In this document: positions 63,208 through 64,000 of the stretch, in pieces
Numbering within the stretch: the first letter of the stretch is position 1
Layout: the number at the start of each line of letters is the position of its first letter
Assembly (NCBI GenBank): GCA_033063855.1
Contig: CP093830.1
Location: 11,780,854 to 11,844,853 of the forward strand
DNA from: Smittia aterrima
Taxonomy: Eukaryota; Arthropoda; Insecta; Diptera; Chironomidae
Direction: 5' to 3'
Length of the DNA stretch: 64,000 nucleotides
Made by a program: the position numbers and the translations under genes
The notes under the pieces: generated by a model
What the model was told of the DNA's origin: nothing
The model's input: only the letters and a program-made list of their open reading frames with translations
Database searches by the model: none

Positions 63208-63670
63208 ATGGCGATGGGAAATCTCTTGATGGATCTTCCGAATGAAATTTTCTGGTAAACTAAAGCCAACGAAATTTAATTGTTGGTTCGTTTAAATCTA
63301 TTTCGAGTTCGTTCTCAACAAGTGAAATATAATGAGCGAACATTCATCTCATCGAGCCGTTTGTGATTAAATGTTTTTCCATTGAATTTATTTTTCTATT
63401 AGCAATGAGCGTCAAGAACACGACAAATCTTTTCTCAAAACGATAGCAACACAAAGTCATCTGAATAGATCGCAATCATGCATTTCCTTGACAAACTGAT
63501 TCAGTTATTTTTTCAGATTGCATCAAGACGATATCTTCTTTCGAGAGATGACTCTACGTGCTCTCCTTCTTGTCATAACATATCTCATGATGATTCTTCT
63601 GAGAAGACTCGTCTTCATCTCCAGAGTAACAAATCTGATACGAGAAGATATTGCAAACGAAGATAGATAA
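63208..63670 (+). CDS. Possible F-box-like mini-gene, 70 residues
   Basis: Exon one 63208-63254 reads MAMGNLLMDLPNEIF, very like the start of an F-box (LPxEIF), and ends TG before a donor GTAAAC. The acceptor ending at 63504 (ctgattcag) gives exon two 63505-63670 in phase, continuing CYFFRLHQDDIFFREMTLR and ending with TAA. The second part keeps hydrophobic and Asp-Asp-Ile positions expected of the second F-box helix. A stronger-looking acceptor 12 nt later (ttttttcag, ending 63516) would make an immediate TGA, so the model depends on using the weaker one. Known: F-boxes recruit substrates to SCF ubiquitin ligases through Skp1. At 70 residues it lacks a substrate domain, so it may be a fragment, a pseudogene, or continue beyond the window by another splice route. 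Confidence 0.35.
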
Positions 63671-64000
63671 CAATTACGTGTCTTAGTTTAAATTGGCTAC
63701 TCCTGTGCACGACTTAATTTTGATTGAAAGTTTTGAAAAATTTCTTCTTTGAAAGCTTTTCACTTTGAAATTTCTCACGTTTGAGAAACTGATAATTCAA
63801 TTAATTTCCACGCGAATCATACTCGCCGCGCTTATAATGAAATCACTGACTCTAACTGAAACGAGTTTGCTTAAGAGAAAGATCTCGAACAAAAGCGAAA
63901 GTTTTCAATTCGCTTCCGCGTTAAGTGTTTAAAGTTGCGCCAATTATGTTGGATACGTCATATGAATAGAAGCTCTCATTAAAAGCAGCAGCAAGCAAAG
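63671..64000. other. Right edge of the window
   Basis: No feature seen. If the F-box-like start has other downstream exons, they would lie beyond this edge. Confidence 0.5.

Noticed and set aside
1..64000. CRISPR arrays, phage, insertion sequences, retroelement open frames, ribosomal or transfer RNA genes
   Set aside because: I saw no regular repeat arrays, transposase or reverse-transcriptase motifs, or clear tRNA or rRNA sequences; by-eye reading cannot exclude a small RNA gene.

Overview
This window is animal nuclear DNA, almost certainly from an insect and most likely a fly of the mosquito/midge grade. The evidence is an AT-rich sequence, most introns only 53 to about 110 nt with GT..AG ends, and insect-type genes: a classic six-cysteine odorant-binding protein, a Cad87A-like cadherin, homogentisate 1,2-dioxygenase, a one-domain Kazal inhibitor and a short tetraspanin. 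I see no operons, CRISPR arrays, phage or intact transposons. Gene models below were built by reading splice sites by eye and checking that exon phases agree; no search or transcript data were available. Where an evidence field gives a span, exons are listed in it.

Layout: (1) 1-5466 is mostly non-coding with one short protein-like remnant. (2) 5467-11834 (minus) is a nine-exon 1962-residue cadherin with 14 cadherin repeats, one membrane helix and a class I PDZ ligand at its end. (3) 12610-13013 (plus) holds three consecutive protein-like frames, perhaps a decayed gene. (4) 15606-15890 (minus) is a possible small orphan protein. (5) 18783-19086 (plus) is a secreted Kazal inhibitor with its own TATA/Inr promoter. 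(6) 25305-26905 (minus) is homogentisate dioxygenase. (7) 28169-30416 (minus) has two unrecognised small genes. (8) 30736-31227 (minus) is an odorant-binding protein. (9) 32513-33791 (minus) is a seven-exon retinol-dehydrogenase-like SDR. (10) About 10 kb of gene-free DNA follows. (11) 43918-56212 (plus) is a seven-exon gene for a 952-residue two-helix membrane protein with three PPxY motifs, spread over 12 kb by two large introns. (12) 59024-59723 (minus) is a compact tetraspanin, and 63208-63670 (plus) a possible F-box-like mini-gene.

The genes do not form a pathway. They are an ordinary mixture of adhesion, tyrosine catabolism, chemosensory or lipid carrier, secreted inhibitor and membrane-organiser functions. 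The item most worth attention is the large PPxY hairpin membrane protein, which has the architecture expected of an adaptor for WW-domain (Nedd4-type) ubiquitin ligases but which I cannot assign to a named family. Second-tier items are the orphan two-exon gene at 28169-28839, the frame-shifting open region near 12.6 kb, and the F-box-like gene at the right end.
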